From positions 1,178,001 to 1,242,000 of the forward strand of contig NW_004457723.1 of the NCBI RefSeq assembly GCF_000203815.1: a DNA stretch of 64,000 nucleotides, given 5' to 3'. The position numbers and the translations under genes were made by a program. Under the pieces are notes generated by a model that did no database searches, was not told the DNA's origin, and saw only the letters and a program-made list of their open reading frames with translations. The DNA comes from Cavenderia fasciculata. Lineage: Eukaryota; Evosea; Eumycetozoa; Acytosteliales; Cavenderiaceae. How positions within the stretch are numbered: the stretch's first letter is position 1; every line of letters starts with the position of its first letter. Below are positions 34,875 through 45,221 of the stretch, piece by piece.

Positions 34875-37148
34875 ATGAAAAATAATTACAAGTGTCTAGT
34901 TTTCATTTTCATCGCTCATTTTGTTTTAGTTTCGAGTAGTAATAGTAATAATGATATAAAGATAAATATAAAAGATAATAATAATAATCAATATAGTGTT
35001 GATCAATTTAGTTCTTCGGGAACATTAACACCACCAGAATATGATATAAATTATCAAATACATTCATGGAATGATTTAGATGAATGGCATCAAATGTATA
35101 GAAAGGGTGTGGTGTGGAACAAGGTGGATTTACATTACATGTCACCAGAGTATTGTATCGATAGTAGTGGTCGTGGTAACCCATTGGGTTGTTTTATCTT
35201 GTCGCATGACATCCCTTCACCACTGACTGTACAGTACAATACATCGATTGATCTATTGGCATGGATCACTGGAGAAGGGTCCAATTACTATGGTACCGAT
35301 TCCTCGACGATTAAACATATGGCACTATGTTTTAAATTGGACAAGTTGGGTGCTTGTGACTTGGGATCAAGTGCATTCCGTTCATTGTTGATCGAACTCA
35401 TGTCCAACATTACATCGTTGCAAGAGAATGGTGTTGCACCCAACCTACGATTCCTACTCGACGGTAATGGTGTACCTTTAAACTGTCTGTCTCAGTCTCT
35501 CCAACCATACAATGCAACGTGGGTTGGTAAACCATGGGATGCACGTAATGACAACAATGCATCGCTTGGATATGATCGGTTGGTCGTTGCTGACTTGCCA
35601 ATCGACTCTTTGGTGCCTGACTTTTGGCCAGATGTAATGTGTTCACGAGATACACCCTATTTCAAGTTTCTCAACGGTCAATACCCCGTTCTAGTGTGGG
35701 AGCCGTCCGATCAACGTACCATCCAATCGGTAGCATCAACCTATGTCGGATGCATGTCTCTACACAACACACTTCAATTCCCACAACTATTGTTTGCATC
35801 AAATATCGATCCCGCCCAATTCCAAAGTTACCTAGCAACCACCTCTTCCAACCATTCTTGGAATATTCATTTAAACGAACAAAATAGTTATGGTGTTACT
35901 ATCAAATCAAAGATTGTCGTCTATACACTGACTGATGGTATGCAATACCATATTGTCTTGTCTTCCAACTCTACTACATCAAATTACTCGTACGGACTAC
36001 TCATCTCCAAAGGTATCCACGGTCAAGTTGAACAAGTTGGTTCATACACACTGGAAATGCTCGATGGCAAGATAGACACGATCGTATCTTCTTCTATTAT
36101 CTATAATGTAGATGGACAAGACTACCTCTATATCTATGATAATCTTGGAGGTTATATAATCTACTCGATTGATACTACCACTCAATATCTTGGTTTCACA
36201 CCCATTGTATTTGGAGTTTTACAGGCAGATACACAAGACTTGTTTGTTTCTAGTTCGTTGGAATACCTGTCACACGACGCCTCCACCAACACTCTACAAA
36301 TGCTTCAATACTTTAGTACTGATAGTTGTGCTCTTGGATCGACCGTATGGAACATCAGTCTCACTCCAGGTCAATACTACCTCCAACTATCACCAGTCAC
36401 TTGTCTAGTATCAAATATCAACATTGATTCAAAATCCTTTATTATCACTCCCTCTACAACTATTTCATCAGTTACCACAAGCAATAGTCATACTAGTGAC
36501 AATACTACTTTTACAAATTGTTTATATGATTCAATTGTAGTATTTAGTAGTAAACATTCAATACTATCAAATGTAATTATGGGTGGTCATGTTTGTATTT
36601 TACATAATACAAGTTACTCGCATGGATCACAATACTATAATATTTCGCTACAATCCAATTTAGTTGTACTTGATACTGGTGTTACTCCATCAATGTCGAT
36701 TGCCTATAATCCAACCGATTCTAAACCACATTTTATGATGGTACATGGTGGAGGGTATTGCTACAACACCGAAATACACAACAAACGTTCATCGCCACGT
36801 GTATGCGAGTCTACTCCAACACCTTCTATCGACTCGCAAGTATTAAACTATATCTATGGTAGATTTGATGATTTGTTGGCACATATTTACAACGACACTG
36901 GGAATCAAATCAACTATATATCATCTTGTGATCGACATCTTGTACGAGGTGTCTATAACCATGGATCTAATCCATCGACCACTTTGTTTGTCACTACCGA
37001 CCAAGACCAACAACCAACTCTGGGAGTCATTGCATTACACCAAGGTGTTTCTCCAACCTATCTTGACATGTCAATTTGTGGCTCCCCGATTCCATTCAAT
37101 GGTTTAATTTTAAATAGTTGGAGTATATTCCCAAATCTTTTAGATTAA
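34875..37148 (+). CDS. large secreted protein, unknown
   Basis: Single exon, 757 residues. A hydrophobic signal peptide (1-22, FIFIAHFVLVSSSN) is followed by a ~100-residue spacer and then a conserved-looking region (HSWNDLDEWHQMYRKG, WNKVDLHYMSPEYC). This opening recalls the PLC-like phosphodiesterase (TIM-barrel) superfamily, but I cannot identify the metal or catalytic residues. Cysteines are spread through and N-x-S/T sites are many, consistent with secretion or lysosomal targeting. The second half is Ser/Thr-rich, beta-like and without a membrane anchor. Function unknown; the frame is intact. Codon use is GC-richer than in the neighbouring intergenic DNA. Confidence 0.75.
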   Translation: MKNNYKCLVFIFIAHFVLVSSSNSNNDIKINIKDNNNNQYSVDQFSSSGTLTPPEYDINYQIHSWNDLDEWHQMYRKGVVWNKVDLHYMSPEYCIDSSGRGNPLGCFILSHDIPSPLTVQYNTSIDLLAWITGEGSNYYGTDSSTIKHMALCFKLDKLGACDLGSSAFRSLLIELMSNITSLQENGVAPNLRFLLDGNGVPLNCLSQSLQPYNATWVGKPWDARNDNNASLGYDRLVVADLPIDSLVPDFWPDVMCSRDTPYFKFLNGQYPVLVWEPSDQRTIQSVASTYVGCMSLHNTLQFPQLLFASNIDPAQFQSYLATTSSNHSWNIHLNEQNSYGVTIKSKIVVYTLTDGMQYHIVLSSNSTTSNYSYGLLISKGIHGQVEQVGSYTLEMLDGKIDTIVSSSIIYNVDGQDYLYIYDNLGGYIIYSIDTTTQYLGFTPIVFGVLQADTQDLFVSSSLEYLSHDASTNTLQMLQYFSTDSCALGSTVWNISLTPGQYYLQLSPVTCLVSNINIDSKSFIITPSTTISSVTTSNSHTSDNTTFTNCLYDSIVVFSSKHSILSNVIMGGHVCILHNTSYSHGSQYYNISLQSNLVVLDTGVTPSMSIAYNPTDSKPHFMMVHGGGYCYNTEIHNKRSSPRVCESTPTPSIDSQVLNYIYGRFDDLLAHIYNDTGNQINYISSCDRHLVRGVYNHGSNPSTTLFVTTDQDQQPTLGVIALHQGVSPTYLDMSICGSPIPFNGLILNSWSIFPNLLD

Positions 37149-37190
37149 AAAAAAAAAAACCAACACATAACTAAATAATATTAATATTAC

Positions 37191-37274
<84 letters not shown>

Positions 37275-37855
37275 TTAATAATAATATTAATATTAATATA
37301 ATATCAGATCGATAAGTAATAGAATAAACAATAATAATAATAATAATAATAACATTATTAATTTTTTTTATAAACCATTGTAATATTACACCACCACGAA
37401 TACGATAAGTTATACAACATCTTGAGAACGAATGAAATTCAATTCAATTTGTCCATGTGGATAGACAATTGTTTGAACCAAAACCTAAGTTTATAAACAC
37501 AAACAAATTAATTTCAAATAATAAATTTATAGTAATTGACTCTATTAGAGTTCTTTATACATATACATATATATATTTCTAGAATCAATTAAAGAACTTG
37601 AATCATGTCAAAAAAAGAACCAAGTATGTTTTTTTCAAGGTTCCCGAATGGGACCATTTCGAACATCAAACAAACAATTTAATTTAAATAAAGGGTTTTC
37701 ATGAGGTGGGGTTAAAACGGGAAAAATATCACAGCACTCATTGATTGTGTAGAGAGTGTTGTTTGTTGTCCCTTAGTGTTAACATCACTTTACTTTTATT
37801 TCAAAATCATTTATTTATTTATCTAAATCTAATCTTCTTTATCTTTATATATACA
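37149..37855. other. intergenic region with trinucleotide repeat
   Basis: About 700 bases. It holds the long AAT repeat listed next, and a palindrome-rich AT stretch to about 37305. On the minus strand 37484-37410 reads as a possible terminal exon of 24 codons after a good acceptor, but no upstream partner was found. Presumed G6PD promoter at the right end. Confidence 0.4.
37190..37274. repeat. AAT trinucleotide repeat (about 27 units)
   Basis: An almost uninterrupted ATA/AAT/TAA repeat of about 80 bases lies downstream of the secreted protein gene, then degenerates into AATATTAAT units. It is non-coding in this position. Such runs are frequent in dictyostelid genomes and expand readily. Confidence 0.85.
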
Positions 37856-39572
37856 ATGTCATTAGATTTACAAGCATCAGAAGGAATATCAAAAACAGAT
37901 CTAGAGAACCCATTGACTGTTGTCATTGTTGGTGCCTCTGGTGATCTGGCAAAGAAAAAGACATACCCTGCTCTCTTTGGTCTATACTGTCGTAATTTGT
38001 TACCAACTCACACTGTCATTCTAGGTTATGCTAGATCTCACATTGAAATTGGTGAATTTAGACAACATCTTCGCAAATAGTATGTTTTTATATATAGTTA
38101 TAGTTATAGTTAGTAATAGTCTTATATATTAATATATATTTGTTTAGTTTAAAAGGAGATGAAAATCAAAAGGAACAATTCTTGAATATGTGTTACTATC
38201 ATAGTGGATCGTATGATAAAAAGGAGAGTTATGATCAATTTAATTTGGATATTCTTGAACAAGAGAAAAAGCTTGGTCAAGAAACAAACAATCGTCTCTT
38301 TTATATGGCCATTCCACCATCTATCTTTGTTCAAGTTGCCAAAGGAATTAAACATTCTTTAATCTCTCCTGTAAATATTAACAAACAAAACTTGACAATC
38401 AAACTTGAATACTTATACTTTTTTCTTTTTCTTTTAATTTTTTGTAGAATGGATGGTCAAGAGTAATTATTGAAAAACCATTTGGTAAAGATTTACAATC
38501 ATCACGTGAATTGATTGGAGAATTGAAAAAGTTGTTTGTTGAACGTGATCTTTTCCGTATCGATCATTATCTTGGTAAAGAGATGGTACAGAATCTGATG
38601 GTACTCCGTTTTGCCAACGCCGTCTTTGAACCATTGTGGAGCAAGTCTCACATTTCATCGGTGATGATTACCTTTAAGGAGGATATTGGTACCGAGGGTC
38701 GTGGTGGTTACTTTGACCAATTTGGTATTATTCGTGATGTCATGCAAAACCATCTTCTTCAAGTCTTGTCGTTGGTTGCCATGGAGCCACCTCTTACACT
38801 CTCTGCCGAAGACATTACCAACGAAAAGGTTAGACTCTTGAAATGCATCACTCCCATCCAGTTGAATGAAGTCGTTCTCGGTCAATACACTGCTAGTCCA
38901 GATGGAAAACAACCAGGTTATCTCGATGATGCCGGTGTTCCAAAGGACAGTCTTTGTCCAACCTATGCTGCCGCCGTCTTCCACGTCAACAATCCACGTT
39001 GGAGAGGTATTCCATTCATCCTAAAGTGTGGCAAGTCTTTGGATCAAAGAAAGACTGAAATCCGTATCCAATTCAAGAGACCTGACAACTTTTTATTCAA
39101 AGATGAAGATATCTCAAGAAATGAATTGGTCATGAGAATTCAACCAGGTGAAGCTGTCTATCTTAAATTATTAAATAAGAAACCAGGTTTGAATAATGTA
39201 AGAAGAATAATATCAATAATTATTATTATAAGTATTTTTCTAATACTTTTTTTTTTGTTTTAGAAAATTGAACAAACTGAATTAGATTTATCATATCGTA
39301 GTAGATTTGAAAATTTGGATTTACCAGATGCTTATGAACGTTTAATTTTGGATTCAATTAAGGGAGATCATAGTCTTTTCGTAAGAGACGATGAATTGGA
39401 TGTTGCATGGCAAATATTTACTCCACTTCTTCAAGAGATTGATAGATTGAAAATTGTTCCAGAAAAGTATGAATTTGGAAGCAGAGGTCCAAAATCATCT
39501 GATGAATTGGCTAAAAGAGTCGGTTTCCTAAGATCAACTGGATACAGTTGGCCAGGTCATAGTAAGAAATGA
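37856..39572 (+). CDS. g6pd: glucose-6-phosphate 1-dehydrogenase (4 exons)
   Basis: First enzyme of the oxidative pentose phosphate pathway. Exons 37856-38079, 38148-38370, 38448-39197 and 39264-39572 give 501 residues, the usual size. The NADP site reads [16 protein letters not shown], and the active-site helix RIDHYLGKE, with the catalytic His, follows [38 protein letters not shown] and [16 protein letters not shown] are diagnostic. All three joins are phase-consistent (for example HLRKYLKGD). No organelle presequence, so cytosolic. Source of NADPH and pentose. Confidence 0.97.
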
Positions 39573-39778
39573 ACCACAAATAACAACAATATTCAATCTA
39601 AATTATAAACAATAATAATAATTAATTAATAATAATAATACACAAATCCACAAAACAACAACAACCAACAGGTTAAAATTTAAATCAAATAAAAACATGT
39701 AATTCTTCTTTATCCAAAACAAATTATATTTATATATTTATATATATGCCTCTATTTTTATTTGTTTATTTATTTTTT

Positions 39779-41915
39779 TTAGACACCTAAAACCATTTTA
39801 AGACCATAAAAAAAATCTTTTTGATCAATATTATTAATATTTAGATTTAATTCATTTGTAATGTATTGTAGAAATGGTTGATTGGATTCTTGAATGGCTT
39901 GTTCTACGAGATTTGTCAATGCAAAGGTAAGGATTGATATTTAAAAATGATTTTACCAAGGAACCAAGTTCTACCATACCGTAGACAAAACTTTGGTGAT
40001 ACGGCCGTACTATAGAGGTTATCATTGATATGGTTGATGAAAACACCAAAACGGTCAAAATCATTAACACCAATAATACTTTGAAGAGCCTTATCAACTC
40101 CACTTGTCATTGGATATTGCGTGTTTTGTTCATTTTCACTTGAAAGAGCTGCTATTTGATCAAACAATCTATAGTTGGCTGCTCTAATAGCTGCGCCCAA
40201 TGCATACAAAACACAACATTTTTTGGATTCAACCAAATACAAGACTAGTTGATTGTTGTAATGGTTGTTGGATCGACATAAATCTGTTAGGTTTGAATGT
40301 TGATATGATTGGTGATATGATGGATGACCTCCTGCTTGAATGAGTGTCATTGCAAGTATACCAAATCTAGGATTTTTAAAATCTTTTGATGTTAGTGTAG
40401 TACTCTACCTATAGAATATATATTATTATTTTTTTATAATAATATATATTCTATATATCCAACTATGTTGAATTGTTTCTGGATGATTTTTGACCAAATA
40501 CCTTATCGATGGCAAGTCACCAATTGAAATCGATGTCTTCCATTGTCCAATAACTACTTCCTCTGTCAGAATACCAATCTCTAATAGATATAAAAATACA
40601 TCTTCCTCGAAACATTCTGGTTTTGTTATTCTAAAAGACGTGGCAATAGATGGATCAAGTTGAAGGAGTAGTTTGAGTTGATCCAATGTAATATGTTGAT
40701 GTATAAAACTAGCAATTTGTTCCAATTTTGATATACTTTGACCTCCACCAAGAAGATACATGAAAACCAACCGACTAACAACTCCAAGTCTAACAACCGA
40801 TTTAATTAATTGATTATGTACTAATCCAATAGTTTCCAAGGAATGATTATTTTGAAGAAGTGATTCATAACCAAATATCATATTGTAAATAGGTTGATAT
40901 ATATGACGATTATTACAATCAATTTCTTTCATAATAGTTCTAACTTGAGTATCCAATATATTGATATTATCTTGTTGTTGAAAAATCCAAGGTAGAGCTT
41001 GACAAACTTTTAAAAAGTATGATTCATTATTTTTTAACTCTTTGTGCATATTTTCTATTGACCAATTGTAACTGTTATTATTGGGTATAGCCAATAAAGG
41101 ATATCCTTGAATGATATGAGATGGTTCAGTATTGAGAAACAATACTGGTATTATAAAGTTGTTGATAAATTTGGTTGGTTCAATTGTACTCTGTCTGAAA
41201 TAATTTTTGATTAAATATGTGTCCAATGTACATATAATAGTCATTCCATCGATATAATCTGCTATTGAACCAACTCTAGAGCAAAAGTATGATATGACTT
41301 GAGGATTCTCTGATTTACATTTGTATTGCTCGTCGTGCCACGATAGACTTGAAATATGTCAATAAACTTGTCCAAATATTGAACCAATTCAAGTGATCCT
41401 GAATAGAACGCATTTTCAAGTGCATCTCTTGTGATTGGATTGCTGTTGTTACTCGTGGACAGTGATACCAATAACTTGACCACATCCAGACTACCACTAA
41501 AACATGCCAAATCGATACAATTATCTACTTGAAGGAATTCAGTCTTGAATCGATTGAACAATTTGACACTGAGTGCAATATCTTTTGTTTTAAATATATC
41601 TTGAATGAGTTGTCTTAATTCAATGATACGATTATCTGAAGACTCGTCCAATACCGAACCCATCCTTAGTGTATCATCTCTATCCAACTTGTAATGTAAT
41701 AGAGTAGTATAACCATTTGATAACATCCATTGCACCTCGATTGCATTCTCGTATTTATAAATGATTGGAATATGTATCAGTGCAAGTGTACCTATACGCT
41801 CTACCGACACTTGATGAATAAAATATTGTATCCTCGTCAACAAGTATTTACTATGAATGACTCTTTTAAATGTCATCATCTTTAATTTATCATCTTCATT
41901 ATTATAGTTTGACAT
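39779..41915 (-). pseudogene. ankyrin-like dictyostelid family gene, apparently broken
   Basis: A relative of the 21505-23409 gene. The first frame runs from MSNYNNEDDK (41915) to a stop near 41262. The protein continues in another frame (text SENPQVISYF, then SIADYIDG) that is open from about 41360, so there is a frameshift in that overlap. The second frame stops inside a perfect hairpin (40410-40455) with no GT donor nearby. It then resumes with TSKDFKNPRFGILAMTL. A canonical intron at 39956-39904 leads to the end EQAIQESNQPFLQY...MVLGV at 39779. Unless there is an assembly error or unusual splicing, this is a pseudogene. Gene content outside the damage is well preserved, so the loss is recent. 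Confidence 0.6.
40410..40455. repeat. perfect 20-bp inverted repeat with T6 loop
   Basis: The arm TATAGAATATATATTATTAT (40410-40429) is followed by six T and the exact reverse complement (40436-40455). It lies inside the ankyrin-like gene and brings stop codons into the frame. A 45-base excision (40449-40405) would leave an open frame (WIYR then STTLTSKDF), but its ends would be AT-AG, not GT-AG. Confidence 0.9.
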
Positions 41916-42121
41916 TAAATAATATATAATATATATAGTTGATGAAGATAGATTATATAATATGTATGAAGAGATATAAATAACTACTACTTGAAAAAAA
42001 TAAATTAAAATTAAATTGCTTTCTGTGAAGTGTCAAAACACGAACTATCTTTCTTTTTCTTTTTCATTATTGTCAAGTCGATTTAATGTTTAGATAGATA
42101 GACAAAGATAAAGATAAAGAT

Positions 42122-43275
42122 ATGCCAGTTTGTGGAAACAATAGTTGTGACAAGGAATATGATGAGACAACTTTAGATCAATGTTGTTATCATCCAGGTA
42201 GCGCTATCTTTCATGACGGTATGAAAGGTTGGAGGTAGGTCAGAGATATTGAAAACAAATATGAAAGAGGAAGATGAAAGAAGAAGAAAGGAAGAAGAGT
42301 GAGATAATATACAGTATATATAATCTACTTTTATGATATATATAACTAATACATTTCATTTCTATTATTATCTTCTATAGTTGTTGTTCAAAAAGAGTTA
42401 TAGAGTTTGAAGACTTTTTACAAATATCAGGGTGTGCATCTGGGAGACATAAAGAAAAGCAAAAGAAAGAACCAACTACTATAGTTCAACACAATCCATC
42501 AACATCTTTATCTGCATCGACAGTTGAAACCTATGGCACAAGCAACCCAAAAAACGATAAGTTTGCACCAAAACCAATCTCACAAGCTGAAGCCAGCAAG
42601 AAAATTGTACTCCCACCAAAGGAATACGTTGAAGTCAATGACCCAGAAAATGCAGTCATTGCTGTCAATGGTCCTTGTCTCAGACAAGGTTGTAAGTCAG
42701 TCTATGTCGATGAATCTTCACGTCAACAAGAATGTATCTATCATTCAGGTGAACCAGTTTTTCATGATGGTTCAAAAGGTTATTCTTGTTGTAAACCTGT
42801 AAGATAAGAAAAGAAAAGAAAAGAAAATTAATATTTATTTGTTAATTAATTAATTTATTTTTCTTTCTATTTTTAGAAAGCAGCAATATTTGAAGAATTT
42901 TTAAAGATTAAAGGATGTAAAACTGGAAAACATAGATTTGTTGGAGAGAAAAAGGTTCAAGAAAATAGTATAGTATGTAAATATGATTGGTATCAATCGT
43001 ATGATGCTGTTCATCTTACAATCTATGCTAAACAAGCCAACACACAATTGTCAAAGATCGAATTCACTGACAATCAAACTATCGACATTCACATTGTCTT
43101 GAGAGACAATAAGGAATTCAACAAGGTATTGCATTTGGCTGGAACTATTGATACCCAAAAATCAACCATTACCTTTTTATCTACAAAGATTGAATTAAAA
43201 TTGATTAAAGATCCACAAGTTTCTTTTTCAAAATTGGAACAAGATGAATTGGATTTATTTAGATATCAAGTTTAA
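42122..43275 (+). CDS. CHORD-CS domain co-chaperone (CHORDC1/RAR1-like)
   Basis: Exons 42122-42234, 42381-42798 and 42877-43275 give 309 residues. Two CHORD zinc domains are visible: CGNNSCDKEYD through [20 protein letters not shown] and ISGCASGRHKEK (about 4-65), then CLRQGCKSVY through CIYHSGEPVFHDGSKGYSCC and IKGCKTGKH (about 128-195). A CS domain of the p23/Sgt1 fold follows (KYDWYQSYDAVHLTIYAK through LIKDPQVSF). This is the layout of animal CHORDC1/melusin, which works with Hsp90. All Cys/His zinc ligands appear present. Predicted cytosolic Hsp90 co-chaperone. Confidence 0.94.
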
Positions 43276-43758
43276 AAAAAAAAGAAAAAGAAATAGAAAG
43301 AAAAGGAAAATAAATGCACACTGATTAATATTTGTTATTATTATTATTTTTGGAAATAATTATTTATTAAATAATTTAAAGTGTGTAGAGAGTGAGTGGA
43401 GTATGTATGTATGTATGTTTATGTGTAGTGATTGATTAAATTAGAGTTTCATTCTCACATCTAATTATTATTATTGATTTATAGTATTATTTACAACAGA
43501 TTACAAAGTAATTATTATTATTAATTATTATTATTATTTGATTTTTAAAAAAAAGGAAAAAGGATCATATCATATGATATCCTTTACTTCCATTGTTGGG
43601 TTCATGTTTTGTTTGTTTCAAGATTATTTTTCTTTTTTCTTCATTATATATTTACAAGAGGGAGGTGGTGGTGGTGGTGGTGGTGGAGGAGGAGGAGGAT
43701 CAAGTTGTACTATTCTCTCTTTTCTTTTCTTTTCTTTTTTTTTTCTTTTCTATTTTTG
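43276..43758. other. convergent 3' region, CHORD / ATG8
   Basis: About 480 bases between convergent genes. A GTG/GGA-rich repeat at about 43664-43700 and TCTTTT runs near 43720-43750 were seen. Open frames across the repeat (GGGGG, EVVVVV, WWWWW in three frames) are artefacts. Confidence 0.5.
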
Positions 43759-44232
43759 TTACAATCCACCAAAAGTATTCTCTCCACTATAAGTGATATA
43801 GAGGAAACCATCTTCGTTTTTGTATAATTCATAAATGGTTGATATCTGATTGCTTGATGGCGGAAGGACATTATTATTTACAAAGAGAAAGATGGCGGTC
43901 TTGTCATTCATCTGGCCACCAGTCTCTGCAAGATGTTTACGAATCTCCATCAAGAATTTAGAGACTACCATATCGCATGGTGCCAAGAACTTCTTCTTTG
44001 GTATTTCGGGTATATTAGAATTTGGTGCTCTTTCAACAATAATCTAAAGGAATAGAAAATGATAGGATAGTAGTGTTAATTATCGAATTTATCATACTAC
44101 CAACTACAAACACTAACTACTATTATCACTTACTGGTAATCTATCTTTGTATCTATTTCTGATCTTTGCACTAATATGCTTTCTCTTTTCTAGAGAGTAT
44201 TCATTTTGAAATGATTTAGAAACTAGTGTCAT
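43759..44232 (-). CDS. atg8: autophagy protein ATG8
   Basis: Ubiquitin-like protein conjugated to phosphatidylethanolamine on autophagosomes. Exons 44232-44134 and 44043-43759 give 127 residues. Family text: SFQNEYSLEKRKHISAKIR, NRYKDRLPIIVERAPNS (across the intron), DMVVSKFLMEIRKHL, FLFVNNNVLP, YELYKNEDGFLYITYSGENTFGGL. It ends FGGL, so ATG4 would remove the residues after the conserved Phe-Gly. The region between about residues 78 and 88 (AETGGQMNDK) departs from the usual LSPEKAI text, so this may be the more diverged of the dictyostelid ATG8 copies. Role assignment is firm; which copy is uncertain. Confidence 0.95.
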
Positions 44233-45221
44233 GATGACGATGATGTATGTCTAGTCTAGTATTTATACAATGATAATAGAGTCTATCTATCTATCTTTCT
44301 ATCTTTCTAACTTATTGAATGTTGGTTGTATGAATATATTATTTTAATATTAAATAATATCTCTTTCTTTCTTTCTTATTCTTATTCTCTTTGTGTAAAT
44401 AAACCTTTACTAGCAACCTTAGTTGTTGTTGTTGTTGTTTGTTGAATGTATTAAAAAAAAAACAAAATCGTTGTTGACGTATAAATAATTATATATATTT
44501 GATATAAAAGAATGAAAAGGAATGCTCTAAAATCCTCTCTTTGTGTTGGTGTGTTGTTTTCTCTCTCCACCACAAATTTAATAATAATATTTTTTTCTAT
44601 CGCCTCAGGATTTTGCTTCCGTCAGACACGGGAAAGAAAGAAGCAAAGGAAACTTAGACTCAGACCACACAATAATAATAATAATAACAATAATGTGTGA
44701 TGATGATTATGATGATGATAGGAGATATTTATTATTATCAATTTAAAAATTATTATTATTTATTTTTGAATCTTGTTTGTTCTCGTTCCTCCTATCCTAT
44801 CACAGTTCACTTTTTAAAACAAAGAGTACTCATTAGCTTGTGTATTTTATATTATAAATTTATAATATTATAATGAAGAGAGAGAGAAGAGAGAGTTGGA
44901 TCGAGTTTGTTGTTTGCTGTTAAGAGATCTCTCATATTAATTAAAAAATAAATTAAAATTAATTATTATTTCAACGATTCAGCGTATCGATTTTCATTGA
45001 ACATACCTCATACAATATTCAACAACACATACTCTGTATTTATTTATATCTTTTTTTACCCAAGTACTATATATATCCTCCTCTTGCCTATCTTTTGTAA
45101 AGAACTAAAACAACTATATAAGAAATAAGAAGATCGTCCTCTCCTCTTATTTGATTGATAAATAGATCTATTGAAATAAACAATAATAATAATAATAACA
45201 ACAAACAAAGATTGAACAACC
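44233..45221. promoter_or_regulatory. divergent upstream region, ATG8 / coiled-coil protein
   Basis: Nearly 1 kb. An ATG-started frame at 44512-44700 (62 codons, hydrophobic start then basic and polyN) is not convincing. AT palindromes near 44850-44872, GA repeats near 44878-44896 and TAA runs near 45182-45198 were seen. Presumed promoters of both genes. Confidence 0.4.

Noticed and set aside
37190-37274. AAT repeat considered as a CRISPR-like or satellite array
   Set aside because: It is a plain trinucleotide repeat with no spacers.
37410-37484. Possible terminal exon on the minus strand (24 codons, starting VLVQTIVYPHGQ)
   Set aside because: A good acceptor and open frame are present, but no upstream exon with a matching donor was found before the G6PD promoter. 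RNA-seq could revive it.
43538-43827. Three overlapping frames over the GTG/GGA repeat
   Set aside because: Poly-Gly, poly-Val and poly-Trp in three frames show a simple repeat in the shared 3' region.
44512-44700. 62-codon frame with hydrophobic start between ATG8 and the S/T-rich gene
   Set aside because: It ends in polyN from a TAA repeat, has no conserved look and lies in a divergent promoter.
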